Source: Marsupella aquatica (lineage: Eukaryota > Marchantiophyta). From it: a stretch of 64,000 bases of DNA. The DNA lies in NCBI GenBank assembly GCA_973895155.1, contig OZ316897.1, positions 18,910,001 through 18,974,000 of the forward strand, written 5' to 3'. This document shows positions 22,251 through 33,075 of the stretch, one piece after another. The translations under genes were made by a program, and so were the position numbers. The notes beneath the pieces were generated by a model, which was not told where the DNA came from, searched no databases, and saw only the letters and a program-made list of their open reading frames with translations. How positions within the stretch are numbered: position 1 is the stretch's first letter; each line of letters begins with the position of its first letter.

Positions 22251-23123
22251 GAGGGAAATTGGACAGGAAATATTGCTGTGATAAATGTTGTCCTCAGAGC
22301 ACAGCATGTGGCAAGTCACATTGCGAGTCAGATCTTGGCCCAATCCTTCCTATTGCTTGCGTTGCACCTTGAATTAATTTTTCTATTGAATTCATTTCTG
22401 GCGCAACAGGGTACGGACTACAGATGGAGTCAATGACAATCACAAAGTTTTCACACAATTTTTAAGAATTTCGAGAACTGCTTCCTTCCATATTAAGGAG
22501 CGTTTCTTTTGTAAAGTCTTGACATGTTGAGTACTATTCACTACATAGAAAACTGCAATTATGTGCAGTGTTTGAACACGGCCCTTAAGGATGTTAAGAT
22601 ATATGAATTTGATTATACATAATCCGGCATGGCCTTGGTCCAATATAAACTATAGCCTCATGTTGACATTGTGACATGCTTAGCTTTCTTCTATCCCAAA
22701 TTATTGTCTTGTTCACCACTTCAATATAAACATAGATTTCATCACTCTCTTGCACAGACTTAAATGTAGATATAGAAGTTTTCCTTTCTCAAAACATTTC
22801 TGAGTCATGGTTAGATATTAGGGGAGTGTGTTGGGATTAGATCGAGTTGCGTCCGTCCATCAATCCTCCTATGCAACTGTCTCCTGGGAGCCGTCTGTTG
22901 ATCATCCAAGGTAGAGAAATTACATAAATGCTTGAAATTAGACTAAGAGAAGAGCACATGTCATCAATTTGGAGACCAGTTCCTCATGGCCAATCAACCA
23001 GAAAGAACAAACTGCTGACAATTCATAAGAAAAACGGAGAAAAGGTCAAGAGAGTACCAAAGGAAAACCAAAACCCTAGTGAGTCCAAGCATTGAAAGAT
23101 TGCTGGACTGCAGTTTTGAGGGT
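22251..23123. other. Intergenic, with a possible LTR border remnant
   Basis: TTAGGGGAGTG followed by TGTTGGGAT at 22,818-22,838 resembles a polypurine tract joined to the start of a plant copia-type LTR. No second LTR or coding part was found. Nothing else is supported. Confidence 0.25.
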
Positions 23124-24948
23124 CCAAGATTACATTATCAACTTTTACAATTTCTTAATAAATCCTTCTTAGAGTCTCTAAGTGAATCGCCTTAGTAAAA
23201 TGTACTGCTCTTCCTGTAGGATATCAAGACATCTCAAAGAACTGTCTACCTGAAACATTGAATGATTGTATTGTCTTTTGCATGTGTATGACACACACCC
23301 ACATCTGCATATCTCTATAACATGTCTGAATTAGACCACAAGCAATTCAGAATTATCTCAATTCATGTTCAGAAGGAATTGTCATGTACCCCAAATGCCA
23401 GATATTCATTTAATGGTTGGGTAAGAACAATAGCCACTCAGAAAGTAAAGTACTCTGAGATGAATCCTATATGTGCATTGTGTAACTATCACCATTTGCT
23501 CTGTGTGGTGTTTAGGCAAGGCAATGAAAAAATAGAGACAGGATGCACAATAAATTCAAGTGATCCTTGTGAGGTCACTGCTTAAGTTGCACAATGTAAG
23601 CTTAGATTATTTTGAAGAAATTTATACAAGGTAGTGCAAAAGGGGGCAAATATGAAGTCATTTTGAAAGCATATCCATGGGACAAACCAGATCAACTTTC
23701 CCATAGAGTCCAAAAACCAAATGTGGTGTAGTCTTTCATCAATCATCCATGATACTGCACAGGGTTTGAAGCCCCCTTCTAGTTTTTCTCAGGTACACCA
23801 ATCACATAGAGTAAGAGGCCTGTAGTTTCTTACGCACAACTATCAAAGATGCAATACTGCAATAAATTGCATGTCCCTTGGAAAATGTGTCCCTTCAATT
23901 CCTGTTCCAAACGAGATTCGCTAAAAAGGTTTTCATAAGGAAGAAAAATTTGCTTAGCTTACAGACTGTTATTCAGGTTAATTTTGTCAAACATGCTGTT
24001 CTTCACTTGGGTTCTTCCTAGCAGGGTTTTCCTAATACATTAGTTTCTATTGAAAGAAGATATTCAACATTTTGTGACTCCTCCCATCTTGTGCTGTACA
24101 TTTAAATGAGATTTGTTGTGTTACAAAAAGTGTGTGTGGTGTGTGTCCTGCTACCATTGTGACTGTCCCTATGACAATACCATCTTGACAAGAATAAAAA
24201 GGGAAAAGGGAAGACAGTACCAATCACATGTTGACATATGATGGTAACTCAAACCAATAACCACCCGTGCCCCTAAGCTTGTGTGGCCTGCAATATACCA
24301 AGATGTAAGTTGGGCAATATAGCCAATTTGGACATGCTATAGGCATCACCCCCATTGAAATCTTGGGGCTTCCGCAAAAGCTGCTCATCACGCACAAATA
24401 AACGTAGTCGGTGTTGTTTTATTGATTTTTGAGTGAAAACTTGAAAAGTATCCAAACGAACATTAGGTTGTTTAAACCAATCTTGAGCCTTACAAGAAAA
24501 CATGAGGCCTTTTGAACCACTTTTGGAATATTCCAGCCATTTATAGGGGTAAAACAAATTCTTCTTAATAAGTTAGGGTGTCGGATCCCTCACCGTGTCA
24601 CACATGATGGGGGGCTCCATATAGTGAGACCCCAAGATTGACAAAACTCTTTCCTCAGAGTATGCCTGTCACCCTAGTAACCTCATGATGGATGACCAGG
24701 CATGAGTAAGTATGTTTTTTGTTCTCATATTATTGGATTCAAGCCTCGGGGGTCTCATTTCCATAACTGACACATCACATGCAACAATGCAAAGTGTCAT
24801 TTTATCGGTTGTAAAAACATTTCACAACAAAATAATGTGAATAAATATTATGGTCTTTAAATTCAGTTTTGCGCATTACATGAAAAGACAGGGTTTCTAG
24901 GGAATATTCCCAAATTAGTTAGTGGACCCCTACTTATGTATGCTACTG
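23124..24948. repeat. Tandem-duplicated non-coding block X, first copy
   Basis: The parts 23,124-23,290 and 24,488-24,948 match, in order, 27,461-27,632 and 27,633-28,055. Examples are AAGATTACATTATCAAC at the start and TTAGTTAGTGGACCCCTAC at the end. The copy here holds about 1.2 kb (23,291-24,487) missing from the other. No gene is supported inside it. Confidence 0.85.
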
Positions 24949-24974
24949 TGAATTTCAATATGCTACGGGTAGTT

Positions 24975-27462
24975 AGTTGTATGCATATTGAGATGAAGAC
25001 CAAACAATTACAATAAAAATAAAAAATTATGCTTTTTCCAGTTCATTTTTGCTCTCCCCTCAGGCCTCATCCCTGTTTTCTGTCCACCCTCATTTTTAGT
25101 TTTGTTCTTACTCAGAGTTATAGGGGTCTACACTAGAAGCTTCAATCTAGACCATAACCTTGAAAAGTAGCCTTTGCATCTCATTTTATTATTAATAAAA
25201 TCAGCTTTTCATTTATTTTGTCACTAAAGATGTTCTAATTCACAATACTGCCATTGTTTTTTCTGTATTTATAAAAATGTCATGATTTAGTATAAGGATG
25301 ACAAGTTTACCAAGGGAATTATATAAGAAAATAGTGGCATTTTTGTAAATACTAAAAAAACAGTGGCCATATTGTAAATTCAAACATCTAGTGACAATAC
25401 CTAGTGACAATGTAAAGTTGTTTGTAAATTCAAACATCTAGTGACAATGTGAAGTTGTTAGTAAAATATAAAACGCTTAGAATGACGAAAATCAATAATG
25501 GACTCCATGTTTTCGAGTCCCTTTGCAATTTGATCGCAGCTGGGTGAACTGACACCTGTGTGAAATCCAAATGCTCGACGGATTGTTCATGCTAGAGAAA
25601 GCAATGCTTAGTTGCCAAGGGTACTAGCGCTGGCATAGCTTAGCTAGTTCCAGCACAGTTCATGATGGGGAGCAGCTCAATGATCCATTGCTGGTCCAGG
25701 AAATCTTGAGCTCATTCTTAAAGCCGAGGAAATTCATTGCGGTTTGTGTTAAGGATTCCCCAATAGTCATATCGGAGTACATGTGCCTGAGACATCTTCG
25801 AAACACACATCGTCGTGCTGGTTTGGAAGAATTCGATTGCTGAATTGGGATGGAGTGAAAATCTTGCTCACAGAGAGAGCTGGCGGGATCAGACGAGAAT
25901 CGATTGTTCTTAGCTAGACGAAAGAGCTTGTTGAGAGGGGAAGTGTTTCAATCCAGGAGATAGATTGCTTCTGTCAGAATGGGGCTGAGCAAAGTGCTGA
26001 TCATTGGAGGGACGGGCCTCCTCGGACAGAATATTACAATGCGAGTGTTAAACTCGGGCATCCCACTTTCGCTTTGGTGCGATCTGTCACACCGAGCGAT
26101 CCTGCCAAGGCCGAGGTGTTGAAGTCTTTAGAGGATCAGGGAGTGAAGCTACTGGTGGGCGATCTGTCTGACCATGCCAGCCTTGTGGCTGCCCTGAAGC
26201 AAGTCGAGGTTGTCATTTCAGCTGTGAACTTCGCTGCACTTGTGGACCAGACAAACATCGTGGAAGCTGCGAAGGAGGCAGGAACGATCAAGCGATTTCT
26301 CCCATCAGAGTTTGGTTTTGACATGGAAAAAGTTGTGATGGACATTGCGATCACGAAACCTGCGTTCGAATGGAAGGTGAAGATTCAACTTGCTGCCAAG
26401 GAGGCGGGCATCCCTTATACCCTTGTGGTTGGGTTCGGTTTTGCAAGCTACTATCTTTCACCGATTCTACAGGAGGCGATTGGACAGCCACCCCCTCGAG
26501 ACGGAAAATTGGTGATATTTGGCGATGGCAATGTAAACGTCGTTTTGGTTGACGAGAAAGATATCGGCACCTTCACTATCAAATGCATCGACGATCCAAG
26601 AGCAGTGAACAAGACTATGCACATCAGGCCGAAGGAGAACGTAGTTTCACAAAACAAGTTAACTGCTTTGTGGGAGAAAAAAATTGGGCATGTTTTCGAG
26701 AAGGAAGTTATGGATAAGGCTGAAATCCTCAAATCGATTTCAGAGCTGCCTTTCCCGGCCAACTATATTCGAGCTCTGATGTATCACTTAATTGTGGCTG
26801 GGGGCATGAGTGGAGAGCTTGATCCATCTAAGCAGTTGGAGGCTACCGCTCTGTACCCTGATGTTAAGTACACTACCATTGATGAGTACCTTGACCGTTT
26901 TGTATGAATGCAGCCTTCGATTAGTAAGTGAGCTTTCGGAGAGCGCCTTGATGGCTTAGTGAAAAACATCCTAGGATCCCATATGTGAGTATCATAGAAT
27001 TCTATGCTAGTACAACGCTGCTGAAGATGATCTGTGTAGCAAGACCACTTCGAGCTCCTACCCATAGATTTCTGTTCTATGAAGAGATGATGTCCGTGGC
27101 AATTTTTTCAGCTGGAACTGTCGGATCTCTCTGTCGTTAGCTTTCAAACTTTTCCCAATGTGAATGAGATTTGAATTTCTCTCTGGAGGATTCACTGATT
27201 GGAACACTGATCGTTCACCGCACCTACGCCAAACCTTGGCGATTCACAACTTTTGTCGGTTGGCTACCCTTTCATTTGCAAAGCTTTAATGACAGATCTT
27301 ATACATTTTGTCCAGACTCTTGCAGGAAATAACCAATTCTGGCTCCTGTATTTGCCGGAAATGGCAAAAGGTTTTCAAGGATGAATGGTCAGGGTGTGAT
27401 TAAGTTTTCAAAGTTGGAATGCAATGATTTAGTGGGCCAAGACCTTCATGCGCCAACTGTTC
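24975..27462. repeat. Tandem duplication, second copy of the PCBER block
   Basis: This aligns with 15,485-17,680, including upstream repeat, leader, coding region and downstream sequence. It is joined directly to block X copy 2 at about 27,462, where copy 1 instead continues into the 5.4-kb segment with the unknown gene. Confidence 0.9.
25979..26907 (+). pseudogene. Second PCBER-like reductase, frameshifted near its start
   Basis: The start context and first 19 codons match the intact copy at 16,218. One base is then missing from an AAA run at about 26,036-26,038, so the frame closes after about 46 codons. The rest of the frame (26,074-26,907) is open and otherwise intact, including SEFGFD, the Lys corresponding to residue 133, and the C-terminus. 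In that stretch I count about 15 changed codons that alter the amino acid but only 4 silent changes. Either the gene died very recently after changing under selection, or the missing base is an assembly or sequencing error in a homopolymer and the copy is functional. Confidence 0.85.
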
Positions 27463-28055
27463 AAGATTACATTATCAACTTTTACAATTTCTTAATAAAT
27501 CCTTCTAAGAGTCTCTAAGTGAAATGGCATTAGTAAAATGTACCGCTCTTCCTGTAGGATATCAAGACATCTGAAAGAACTGTCTACCTGAAACATTTAA
27601 TGATTGTATTGTCTTTGGCATGTGCAAGACAATAAGAAAACAAGAGGCCTTTTGAACCACTTTTGGAATATTCCAGATTAATAGTGGTAGAAACAATTCT
27701 TTTTAACTTTAGCTTGTCGGAGCCTTCACAATGTCACACATATGGGGGGCTGCATATGGTGACACCCCAACTCTTTCGTCGGAATATACCTGTCACCCTA
27801 GTAACCTCATGATGAATGGCCAGGCATGAGTAAGTATGTTTTTTGTTCCCATATTATTGGATTCAAGCATGGGGTCTCACTTCCATAAATGACACATCAC
27901 ATGCAACAAAGCAAAATGTCATTTTATGGGTTGTAAAAACATTTCACAAAAAAATTGAATAAATATGATGGTCTTTAAATTCAGTTTGTGCATTATAAGA
28001 AAAGATAGGGTTTCTAGGGAATATTCCCAAATTAGTTAGTGGACCCCTACTTATA
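27461..28055. repeat. Tandem-duplicated block X, second copy, internally deleted
   Basis: It corresponds to block X copy 1 with about 1.2 kb removed at a junction near 27,632. Together with the PCBER block it defines the end of the second tandem unit. Confidence 0.85.
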
Positions 28056-28539
28056 TATGTTTTAATGCTTATAAGAAATCTAATCTCAAAACAGAAGCAA
28101 ATTGGAGGCTCCGGTGGACCACATTTTGGTGGTCAATGGGAGTTTGGGTCCATAATTTGATGATTATAAGCCACAAATATTTGCTTGGGTATTGTTGTTT
28201 ACATTTTTTTCCAGAAGGTACATTGTCACTGACCAAATCATCAGTTCTGTCCAAATCTTTTTCACCATAAACCCTTGAGACATTTGGCAGTTCAACCCCA
28301 CACAATGTACACAAGCAAATTCACTGACTGTTGGGATTGGGGGAGGCCCAATCATTTCTAATTGGAGGGTTGGGAGGGTTGGATAATGCTTTGACACTAC
28401 CAACAAGGTGCCCAATGGAGTAGAGTAGATACAGGAGTAGATATCATTTCTAAAGCCTTATATACTATTGTGATGCATATATGAACACTTAATGAATAGT
28501 TCATGCATTTGTATTTTCTGTTGCATGCAAGGGAGGCTT
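28056..28539. other. Intergenic, no gene supported
   Basis: Overlapping minus-strand frames (28,069-28,415) read CTLCGVELPNVSRVYGEKD in one phase, which looks slightly protein-like. There are no splice sites or known motif to support it. Confidence 0.3.
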
Positions 28540-28885
28540 GTGCTCGATCTACCTTACTCCAGAGGCCTCTTATGTTGGGTTGCTGCACAGGTCTTTGGGG
28601 CTCTACAACCAATCCTTGATCATTTCTTACTTACTTGCACAGTATATCAAGTGTAAGCCTTATCCCTTGATGTCTGTCATCATGGCCTTCGTTAGACAAC
28701 TTACAGGTGCGGGAACAGGTGTCTAGTGCACTACAGACGGCTAAAGCATTCACTATTCTTTGTAGGGGTGAAGCAACTGGCGTTATATAGGCCTGTTGTC
28801 AAATTCCTCTGCACGCTCGCCCAATGCAGTTACCATGAGCTTTACTGGGCAATTGAGTTTGTTGACAGGTAGCTTTTAGAACAAG
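28540..28885 (+). repeat. Dispersed repeat copy 2 with a broken protein-like frame
   Basis: Partner of 2481-2830. The translated similarity continues through a stop near 28,724 and another near 28,787, so this copy is dead. The nucleotide alignment is clear over 28,734-28,885 (GCTTTA..., CAATGCAGTT). Confidence 0.5.
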
Positions 28886-29200
28886 AAGCCTTAAAGGATG
28901 GGTCTAAGGCCTTAATTCCTTTTTCCAAAAAATTATGATTTTTAGAAATGTAGTCCTAAAACAAGCAATAAAATCAGCATATTTGTTTGACATTCACCCT
29001 TTGCATTTTAAACTAGACTTTACATAAATGTTTGAGACAAAACATATTCAAAACTTGATTTTCATAGAATTGACCTGTCAAAAACAATCATTTATATCAT
29101 AGTCTAGGCTCCAAGGCCATTGACATCTCAAAACTTGCAAGTAAAGTCTACTTCTATGCAACTACAACAACCCTAAAATGTCTTACAGAAATATCCTCAG
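28886..29200. other. AT-rich 3' flank of the methyltransferase pseudogene
   Basis: No gene. It may contain the 3' untranslated region of the minus-strand gene that ends at 29,201. Confidence 0.35.
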
Positions 29201-32200
29201 CTAATCATCTCTTGTTTCCTCAACACTTCCAACAACTCCTGAAGAGTCAAGTCCTATGATTTCCTCCTCTCCAACTCCTATCTCTGGTATTGGTAGAATG
29301 GTCTCTTGAACATCAACATCTAAATCCATCATGCCTTTGCCATCATCTTCCTCAATGTTGTCCACCAGGTTTAGAATTCTCCCTTTCAAGACACTGCTCT
29401 AGCGCTCATCAATTTCTACAGCAACACAATGTCTTCCTTGTGCCAAAGAGGAAGACAATCCTGTGCCTGACCCTGAACAAATATCTAGCACCCAGTCTCC
29501 AACCTGGCTAAAGTGGGTAACTTCCCAATCCAATAACACTCTTGGCTTCTGGTAAAAGTTCACCATCTTATTGTCCCCGTTGTGTTTCAACTTATTGGTC
29601 ACAGCTGGACACACAACCACATTATTTCGAGACTCATTAGTCTCAAAATTGAAATGCTCCAAAGACTGTTTCCCATCCTGACTATGAAAGCCAATGGTGA
29701 AACACTCAAAATTGTTGTTAAGCCTTGCACCTCCTGCATTCTTAACATTGTCTTTCACCCTGCAAAAACCAAAACTTGCATTATGGATTTGTTTCAAAAT
29801 CAAACATCATGAAATCATGAACACCAAAAAAACATATTCACCTTTTGAAATGTTTCTTACCAAATACAATTCTGGAAACCACCATTACACTCAGCTTTCA
29901 AGACAGTCTTGACAGCATCATACTGGTCAATACTATGATGAATGATAATTCGCCAAAGATTTGCCTTGGTGACAACCTTGAAGGACTGAACCATCTTGGT
30001 CACCTCTTCCACACCCCATCCAACATTGTCTTCATGAAGACAAGCAGTCATTCCAAACCCATAAGGAATATTTGCCAAAGCCAATGTGTAAGCTCGTGAT
30101 GGGATTACCTCGTGCAACCGCTGAGCATCGTGTGTAAAGATATCATAGTACACATCCCCAAACTATGGATGCTCAAAAGCATTAGGATGAAGTTCACTTC
30201 CCTGGGTCTCTTGGCAAGATTTCTTCATTGCCAACCAGTTTCGTGCTTGTGCAATATGTGCATTGAACTTATCTGGGAAGGACTTCAACTCTTTGCTTTC
30301 TTCATTCTCTCCCTTCTTTTTTTGGGAGCTGCTGTCTTTCTGAGAAAACAAAATTGGGTACATGAGATTCCTACATACTTAAGAATAAAACTGTAAAACA
30401 AATGCTCAGTCAATCTCAAATAAACTTACCCAAGTCTGGAAGACAAGAACAAAATTCTTCAGCACATTATCAGTGCAGTGTTCTGGGTACTTGGTTTTGC
30501 AATTCTTCCAACTCTCTTCGTGAAGACAGGTAAGAAATGCTTTTTGAACTTGCATTTGGAATTTGTATCGTTGAAATTCCTGTCCCATCTCTTGAAGAGA
30601 TAATTCCTTTGCCAAAACCCTTTGTAGCACTGGACAGATCATGTCCGGATCTTTCAATGCCTGCATGTGTCTCCACTCAGTAAACTTCATATCCTCACAT
30701 AGCATTTTAGCATCTCCAGACTTGGACATCTTTTTCTTGGTCTTATCTCCTTTCTGTCCTTTTATCTCACAATTCTCCCATCTGTCAAAGATCTGCCGTA
30801 TGAAAGACCAAACAAGATCCTTACGAAATGCCAATTGAAATAAATTATCATTGGCATTCAGAACCTCAAAATCTTTACGTACACCCCAGTCCTTTAGATT
30901 GATTTCAGTGGCACACTCCTTCTTGAAATCAACATTTGATGATGCTCCATTCTCTACAAATCGCATGTGAATGTAATTCACTCTTTGGATGGTGCTCATT
31001 TGTTGACGAAATTCCTTGCTTCCTGGATAGACAAGCCTGCAAAGATCCAAGATTGCACTCTCCTGTACGACTTGTTGTTGGGAAATTGTAATGCCAGGTC
31101 TGCCTTTGCACAAGTAGAATGATTTCCCCCAATCACGTAATAGTGGTAATCATTCGTTTTTGAGAAATCAAAATCAGCTCGAGTTGGGCACTCCTTGGGA
31201 TCAACCAAGAGAACAAAAGGTGCTGCCAATGGACTAGCTCCAGCTGCTTTCATCCTTGTTGTCAACTGTGTAAGAAAGTAGGGTTGGATATGCCTTACTT
31301 GGTACACTGGCAACTCCAAAGATTTCTCTCGGACAGGTGGGTGAAGTTGTGCAATGTCAATTGTGATTGTCTCCTCTTGAACTCCACACCTCATCAAAAT
31401 CCCTTCCTGGTACACCACCCGAGCATCCATAGACATAGATTGAGCCTTCTGCTCCAGATGAGTGGGGACTTTTTCCAACGTCTGCTTCTTGGATTTTGGT
31501 GGACTTGGTCTTGCACCTTGAGAACCCTCTGGTCCACGTTTCTTTGATGAAGTCCGAGTACCGGCAGTGCCCTGTGCTGATCCTCCAGTCACAGTTGTCC
31601 CCTCTTGTGATCTTGCAATTTGTGAACCAGCACCAGATATTGGAGATGTAACAACCATCTTTCTCGCTGGGATAGAACTCGGACGAGATCCGGAAGGAGC
31701 AAAAGAAGGACCAGACTTTGGTGGACGGGCACTGGCACTCTTCTATGCTACTTTTTGAAGAATCTCCCTAGACTTTCGAATTGCACTCTTCAATGTGCTG
31801 GCATGATGTTCAAACACAAAACCAGCAATGAGCTCTGCAATCTCATCTTAGCTTTCTTCTGCAGACAGATTCTTCACCTTCTCAATAATCATCTCAATGT
31901 CATCAGGCAAGTAACAATGTGCAGCTCTTCCAAAAAATCTCTCACTGTCAACTGCAATCAGTGTAGATGTCTCCTTTGTTGTGATCAGCATATTGAGGAC
32001 ATCAGCCCCTCGTTGAAAGACATCAATCCGGCCATAATTCACCCAACCAAGACCTCCAGAAGGCAAGGTCTCGTAGATGCACAACATCAAAAAAGGCTTC
32101 TTCCACGATTCTATACCCAATGATATTGTCCAGGAAGAGTTTCCAAAATCTGTCAAAGGATGCTCAACGAAAATAGTGTCTAACACCTTCTCCTGTGATT

Positions 32201-32213
32201 TTGGTTCAACCAT
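29201..32213 (-). pseudogene. ParB-like domain fused to a permuted DNA amino-methyltransferase (N6_N4_Mtase type), disabled
   Basis: Three exons are visible on the minus strand: 32,213-30,430, 30,339-29,861 and 29,759-29,201. Donors are GTAAGT and GTAAGA, acceptors TTTTCTCAG and TTTTTGCAG, and phases match. The first exon holds a ParB-like region: an IDIAQLHPP strand, then a YVIGGNHSTCAK motif equivalent to the ParB VI.G.HR..A box, then a helical region. The second and third exons carry ANIPYGF (target-base motif IV, NPPY-like) followed by VLDICSGSGTG (motif I, SAM binding) and CVAVEIDER. Motif IV before motif I is the order of beta-class bacterial adenine-N6/cytosine-N4 DNA methyltransferases. 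Four in-frame stops (31,850 TAA; 31,745, 30,165 and 29,401 TAG) and one frameshift near 31,010 break it. The C-terminal tail is acidic. Prokaryotic or phage ancestry is inferred. Confidence 0.75.
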
Positions 32214-32222
32214 TCTGACTTC

Positions 32223-32318
32223 CTAAAATCAAGTCCAACAATGCAAAGTCAGCTCTGTTTGTTTTTCAAGTTCAATTGCAGAATTCAGGTTCATGATTTC
32301 ATGAAGCAAGGTTCTTAC
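32223..32318 (-). other. Leader intron of the methyltransferase gene
   Basis: Just upstream of the ATG at 32,213, a consensus donor (TCAAG|GTAAGAAC at 32,318) and acceptor (TTGATTTTAG at 32,223) define a 96-bp intron in the 5' leader. It shows that this frame was once expressed as a eukaryotic gene. Confidence 0.55.
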
Positions 32319-32524
32319 CTTGACAGTGGAGTTGGAAGTTGAATTTGCAGCGCCTGTTGTTCCCGCTTAGAAGAGTGTCACTGGTATTTTTATCCCTGAT
32401 TTTGGCTTAGCTTATCTCCTTCACCTCCCTGGCAGATGCCTAAGCTGATCGACCCCTCCCCACTTAATGTCGTTTGCAATGTCCTCCCCAATTTGGACCT
32501 CGTCCCTTCGGCAATGGTCGATCC

Positions 32525-33075
32525 TCCCCAGGCCTTCGACTAAAGCTCCCTCTCTCGGCCTTTGACTATTGCTCCCTCCCTCGCAGCGCCTCGACAATTT
32601 TCCTCCCCCCGGCCTTAGCCAATTTCTTCCTCCCCCCCGGCCTTCACCAATTTCTTCCTCCCCTGGCGCTTTGACTATTTTCCTCCCCCCGGCCTCAACA
32701 CTTTTTCTTCCCCCCGGCCTCCAAACGTTTTCCTCCCCCCGGCCTCGACAATTTTTTCCCCCCGGCCTCCACACGTTTTCCTCCCCCCGGCCTCGACACT
32801 ATTTCCTTCCCCCGGCCTGCGCCTCGACACGATTTCCTCCCCCAGGCCTTTGCCAATTTTTCCTCCCCTGGCCGGTGCTTCGAGTAATTCCCCTCCCCGA
32901 GGCCGGCGCTTCTTCCCCGCGCCCCTGGCTGCGCCTCGACAATTTGTCCTCCCCCCAGCCTTTGCCAATTTTGCATCCCTCCCCTGGCCTTCAAAAATTT
33001 CTCCTCCCTCCCACGAACTTTGCCAATTTCCTCTCCCCAGGCCTTCGACAATCCCTCCCCAAAAACTCTCTCCTG
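32525..33075. repeat. C-rich minisatellite between two divergent genes
   Basis: Units of roughly 20-30 bp follow the pattern TTTTCCTCCCCCCGGCCTCGACAA with variation, repeated about twenty times. The minus strand is G-rich with many runs of three or more G, able to form quadruplexes. It lies directly upstream of the methyltransferase leader. The proline- and glycine-rich frames that cross it are compositional. Confidence 0.85.

Noticed and set aside
29201-32213. Stop codons reassigned to Gln (TAA/TAG) in this genome
   Set aside because: The AVT6-like gene ends in TAG and the receptor kinase gene also ends in a normal stop at its expected length, so the standard code is used. Mutation explains the pattern.
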